Assembly: GCA_003343565.1 (NCBI GenBank)
Contig: QALA01000062.1
Coordinates: 1 to 7,775 of the forward strand
From: Verrucomicrobiota bacterium
GTDB taxonomy: Bacteria > Verrucomicrobiota > Verrucomicrobiia > Opitutales > Intestinicryptomonadaceae
Length of the DNA stretch: 7,775 bases
Direction of reading: 5' to 3'
Position 1 is the first letter of the stretch. Each line of letters starts with the position of its first letter. The position numbers and the translations under genes were made by a program. A model generated the notes under the pieces. That model saw nothing but the letters and a program-made list of their open reading frames with translations, was not told the DNA's origin and ran no database searches. Below, piece after piece: positions 5,628-7,775 of this stretch.

Positions 5628-7268
5628 ATGATTACTTGGATTCAGACAGTACTTCAGAAACACCACAAGTTTGTGTTCGGCATATTGCTTGTAGCAATAA
5701 TAATAGCGTTTGTTTTCACAATCGGTTCCGTGCCGTTTTTCGGGGACGTTCCGTCATACGGCGGCGCGCGCGAAAAAAGGGAATTTTGCGGATACGACCT
5801 CAAAGACGAAGGCACATTGGCGCATTTTCAGAACTTGGCGGTTTACGAGATAATTCTCGACGGACAGATGTTGCAGTCGCAACAGCAGGTCGAGATGTTC
5901 ATGCTTCGCCAGATGTATTTGACTGCGCTTGCGAGGGAACTCGGCCTGCGGCAGGTGACGGAGCAGGAATTGTCCGACTACCTGCATTCGCGCCCGCTTT
6001 TCAGGAATCCCGACGGCTCATTCAACGCCTCCGCATGGGAGAAATTCAAAAGCGAGCGTTTGGCCTCCGGCAGAATGACGGACGCCCAGCTGACTTCCAT
6101 CATCGCAAACAACGCGATGGTTGACAAGGTTTCCAAAATTCTCGGCGGGCCGGGATACGTGGTTCCGGGCCAGATAGAGCGGCAATTCAAGCTTCTGAAC
6201 GCCAAGTGGGACTTGGCGCTGGCCTCGCTGGCTTTCGACGGCTTCAATCCCGAAATAAAGCCCGACGAAGCCGCGCTGAAAAAGTTTTTCGACGCCAACG
6301 CGCAGTCGTACAAGGCGGGGGAAGGCGCTTCGGTTGAAGCGATATTCATGCCGCTCAAAGATTTTGCGGCCCTTGTTCCCGCGCCCAAGGATTCCGACTT
6401 GCAGGTGTTTTACGGGGCCAACATGAAGCGCTATTCGGAGGACAAGGACGGGCGCATCGTCACTCCCGAATTTTCAAAAATTAAAAGCAAAGTTCTGGCC
6501 GACTACCTGACCGACGCCGCCCAGACGAAGGCCAAACAGGCCGGCGAAGACGTGGCGATGAAGATTTACGAGTCCGGCGCGAAGATGGGGTCTGCCGAAC
6601 TTAAAAAACTGCTTGCCGACATGAAGATTGAGCCCAAGAAAATCGGGGATATCCGCATGACGGACGAGGCGCTTCCAAAGGACTTTCCCGCGCAGGTCGC
6701 CGCCGCCGCGATGCGCCTGACGACCGACCAGTTCTATTCCGATCCGATTCTCACGGACGACGGAATATGGATTGTTCTGATATCCAAGAGGCTGGATTCG
6801 TATTTGCCGACTTTCGAGCAGGTGAAGCAGAAGGTTGAAAAGGATTTTATAGCCTCGGAAAAGCGCAGGCTGTTCAACGAGAAGGCCGCGTCGCTTTCGG
6901 AGTCTTTGCGCAAGGCTGCCGCGGAGGGCAAGGATTTTGCGGCCGCCGCGAAGTCCGGCGGGGCGGCGGTTTCCGAACTTAACGGCTTTTCGCTCTCGAA
7001 GCCCGACGTTTCCGACTATCAAACCCTTTCGCTTCTGCGCGACCAGCTTCCGCGCATGAAGGCCGGCTCCGTTTCCGAACCACAGACGGTCGGAGGCAAG
7101 GCGTACATCGTGTTTGCCAAGAAAGTCGAACAGCCTGCGGTTGCGGAAAATTCAAAGGAATTTGCGGAAATATCGAAGAGCGCGCGGGAGTCCATGGGGA
7201 CGCTCGGAGCTTCTTCGGTTGTCGGTTCAAAAATCTCCGAAGTTATGAGGGAGGAACCCGAAGAATAA
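5628..7268 (+). CDS. Membrane-anchored SurA/PpiD-like periplasmic chaperone, no recognisable parvulin domain
   Basis: A 546-residue protein built like PpiD: a short cytoplasmic N-terminus, one hydrophobic segment at about residues 15-35 (FVFGILLVAIIIAFVFTIGS), then a large, presumably periplasmic, mostly helical body. Residues 75-185 resemble the SurA N-terminal chaperone region, with LTALARELGL, VTEQELSDYL, P123-L-F and a DGSFNASAWEKF-type segment. SDLQVFYGANMKRY (about 260) matches the PpiD stretch that normally leads into the peptidyl-prolyl isomerase domain, but what follows is a lysine/alanine-rich helical segment with no GGDLG-type parvulin core. A later part (DIRMTDEALPKDFPA to WIVLISKRLDSYLPTFEQVKQKVEKDF) looks like a degenerate rotamase-linker region. 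The family helps outer-membrane and periplasmic proteins fold; chaperoning without isomerase activity is inferred. ATG 5628 is the natural start, directly before the anchor. Terminators follow, so it seems monocistronic. Confidence 0.75.
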   Translation: MITWIQTVLQKHHKFVFGILLVAIIIAFVFTIGSVPFFGDVPSYGGAREKREFCGYDLKDEGTLAHFQNLAVYEIILDGQMLQSQQQVEMFMLRQMYLTALARELGLRQVTEQELSDYLHSRPLFRNPDGSFNASAWEKFKSERLASGRMTDAQLTSIIANNAMVDKVSKILGGPGYVVPGQIERQFKLLNAKWDLALASLAFDGFNPEIKPDEAALKKFFDANAQSYKAGEGASVEAIFMPLKDFAALVPAPKDSDLQVFYGANMKRYSEDKDGRIVTPEFSKIKSKVLADYLTDAAQTKAKQAGEDVAMKIYESGAKMGSAELKKLLADMKIEPKKIGDIRMTDEALPKDFPAQVAAAAMRLTTDQFYSDPILTDDGIWIVLISKRLDSYLPTFEQVKQKVEKDFIASEKRRLFNEKAASLSESLRKAAAEGKDFAAAAKSGGAAVSELNGFSLSKPDVSDYQTLSLLRDQLPRMKAGSVSEPQTVGGKAYIVFAKKVEQPAVAENSKEFAEISKSARESMGTLGASSVVGSKISEVMREEPEE

Positions 7269-7286
7269 TCGAGGATTTGGCCGGAT

Positions 7287-7324
7287 AAGCCGGAGGTTTT
7301 GCGATTTAATCCGCCTGGCTTTTT
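7287..7324 (+). terminator. Intrinsic terminator of the chaperone gene
   Basis: AAGCC (7287-7291) pairs with GGCTT (7317-7321). The stem continues inward with GG..GG against CC..CC, interrupted by one bulge and one mismatch. T residues run 7320-7324. It begins 18 nt after the stop codon. Confidence 0.55.
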
Positions 7325-7344
7325 ATCGATAATTTAGTCGGTTT

Positions 7345-7380
7345 TCGGCGGCGGCGCTTTTTTGCGTTGCCGCCGATTTT
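7345..7380 (+). terminator. Second, stronger intrinsic terminator
   Basis: TCGGCGGC + GGCGC (7345-7357) pair with GCGTT + GCCGCCGA (7364-7376) around a T6 loop. This gives 13 pairs including two G-U, followed by TTTT (7377-7380). It probably backs up the hairpin at 7287. Confidence 0.65.
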
Positions 7381-7483
7381 CTTGATGTTTGGAGTTTTCT
7401 GTTTGGCGCCGTGCAATTTTTTTGTTTTGGAAAAATTTTTTCGGATTTAGGATTCGAATTGCGGCGCATTGCAAATCGCATAA

Positions 7484-7555
7484 AGGCGATGTGAAATGCG
7501 ATGTATACTTGGGTCGCCGCCGCAAGTTATATCCACAACATCGCCTGGTTTTTTT
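7484..7555 (+). terminator. Complex hairpin ending in T7, terminator or attenuator-like
   Basis: AGGCGATGT (7484-7492) is perfectly complementary to ACATCGCCT (7538-7546), and GG plus seven T residues (7549-7555) follow. Inside, TATA + CTTG (7504-7511) can pair with CAAG + TATA (7523-7526, 7528-7531). The second GCGATGT copy (7498-7504) can take the place of the first, and ATCGCAT (7475-7481) can pair with ATGCGAT (7496-7502), so alternative folds exclude one another. It may be a terminator, an attenuator for something to the right, or a small RNA. Confidence 0.4.
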
Positions 7556-7568
7556 GACGTTCTCAACG

Positions 7569-7618
7569 GGGGGTCATTACCCCCGGATTACAGCCTGCCG
7601 ATGTAATTCGACCCCCGG
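7569..7618. repeat. Two adjacent hairpins with an ACCCCCGG direct repeat
   Basis: GGGGGT (7569-7574) pairs with ACCCCC (7579-7584) around CATT. Directly after, ATTACA (7587-7592) pairs with TGTAAT (7602-7607) around a 9-nt loop, extendable by three pairs (CGG with TCG). ACCCCCGG occurs at 7579-7586 and again at 7611-7618, one copy on each side of the second hairpin. No T-run follows on either strand. The role is unknown. Confidence 0.4.
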
Positions 7619-7774
7619 CTACATGTTGCGCGCGTATTCGATGTGTACAATGAAGAAGTATATGCCGATGACAGGTTCGACCAAAGCCTGCAATTCCGCC
7701 GTCAGTTGATTTGTGAGGAAGGAGATGCAGGAGAAGTGGCATTGGAATGTGAACTTCATGCACGTAACTATCGG
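7619..7774 (-). CDS. Possible 3' end of an unidentified minus-strand gene, cut by the right edge
   Basis: A minus-strand frame enters from the right edge and runs 51 codons to a TAG stop (complement of 7619-7621). Its last part reads LTAELQALVEPVIGIYFFIVHIEYARNM, and the codons end mostly in G or C, as in the window's real genes. The + strand frame paired codon for codon with it (7607-7774) is also open and gives an acidic, protein-like product with RRQLICEEGDAGEVALECEL, though it lacks a good start. Only one can be a gene, and neither matches a family I know. The minus reading is preferred slightly because of third-position GC and the natural stop. Confidence 0.22.
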   Translation of the reverse strand, partial: PIVTCMKFTFQCHFSCISFLTNQLTAELQALVEPVIGIYFFIVHIEYARNM

Positions 7775-7775
7775 G

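Larger units (their letters stand above)
7269..7775. other. Structured, largely non-coding right end
   Basis: These 507 bp hold at least five hairpins, listed separately, and no gene I can identify. A 106-codon + frame at 7389-7709 and a 66-codon minus frame at 7563-7763 are open, but their products show no motif and they cross the hairpins. A/T runs are dense between 7410 and 7450. The right-edge reading frame is listed as a separate low-confidence entry. Confidence 0.55.

Noticed and set aside
7450..7690. tRNA-like TTCGA sequences (near 7453 and 7675)
   Set aside because: The flanking bases do not form a 5-bp T-arm, and no acceptor or anticodon arm could be fitted.
7389..7709. 106-codon + strand reading frame
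   Set aside because: There is no recognisable domain or clear start signal, and it crosses the hairpins at 7484-7584.
7619..7774. Similarity of LVEPVIGIYFF to the C-terminal membrane segment of type II secretion GspF/PilC proteins
   Set aside because: Only a few residues around the EP pair agree; the surrounding sequence lacks the family's pattern.

Overview
The window (about 7.8 kb) is an ordinary bacterial chromosomal stretch. All recognisable genes are on the + strand: the 3' end of rodA, rng (ribonuclease G), ilvN, ilvC, hemC and a gene for a membrane-anchored SurA/PpiD-like chaperone. Base composition is moderately GC-rich, ATA is used freely for isoleucine, and none of the five visible start codons has a clear Shine-Dalgarno sequence. 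These features, the long charged N-terminal extension on RNase G, and the ilvN-ilvC-hemC-chaperone order suggest Verrucomicrobiota, perhaps Opitutia. That placement rests on general familiarity with the families, not on a search.

Layout. Bases 3-614 are the C-terminal half of RodA, the SEDS peptidoglycan polymerase of the elongasome. It is followed after 33 nt by rng, a rod-shape/RNase G pairing like the mre-rng cluster of enterobacteria. The 33-nt gap is nearly filled by a 9-bp hairpin ending just before the rng ATG. Bases 2370-2940 are a 571-bp stretch with no credible gene. It holds scattered short repeats, a 16-nt alternating purine-pyrimidine run, a likely intrinsic terminator (2801-2830) and a candidate promoter for ilvN. 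ilvN (2941-3441) and ilvC (3525-4580) give the regulatory subunit of acetolactate synthase and the next enzyme of branched-chain amino acid synthesis; ilvB is not beside them. A strong terminator (4604-4630) closes the ilv unit. hemC (4685-5536; tetrapyrrole synthesis) has a short C-terminal domain and a 13-bp imperfect hairpin just before its start. A candidate promoter with a perfect TTGACA box precedes the chaperone gene (5628-7268), which has an N-terminal anchor and a SurA-N-like region but no recognisable parvulin domain.

The last 507 bp (7269-7775) hold three successive terminator-like hairpins, a patch of mutually exclusive stem-loops, two more compact hairpins next to an ACCCCCGG direct repeat, and an open reading frame at the right edge whose strand cannot be settled. 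I recognise no mobile element, CRISPR array, rRNA or tRNA. I found no convincing new system; the best leads are the non-coding structures at 622-646, 4640-4671 and 7484-7621 and the parvulin-less chaperone.
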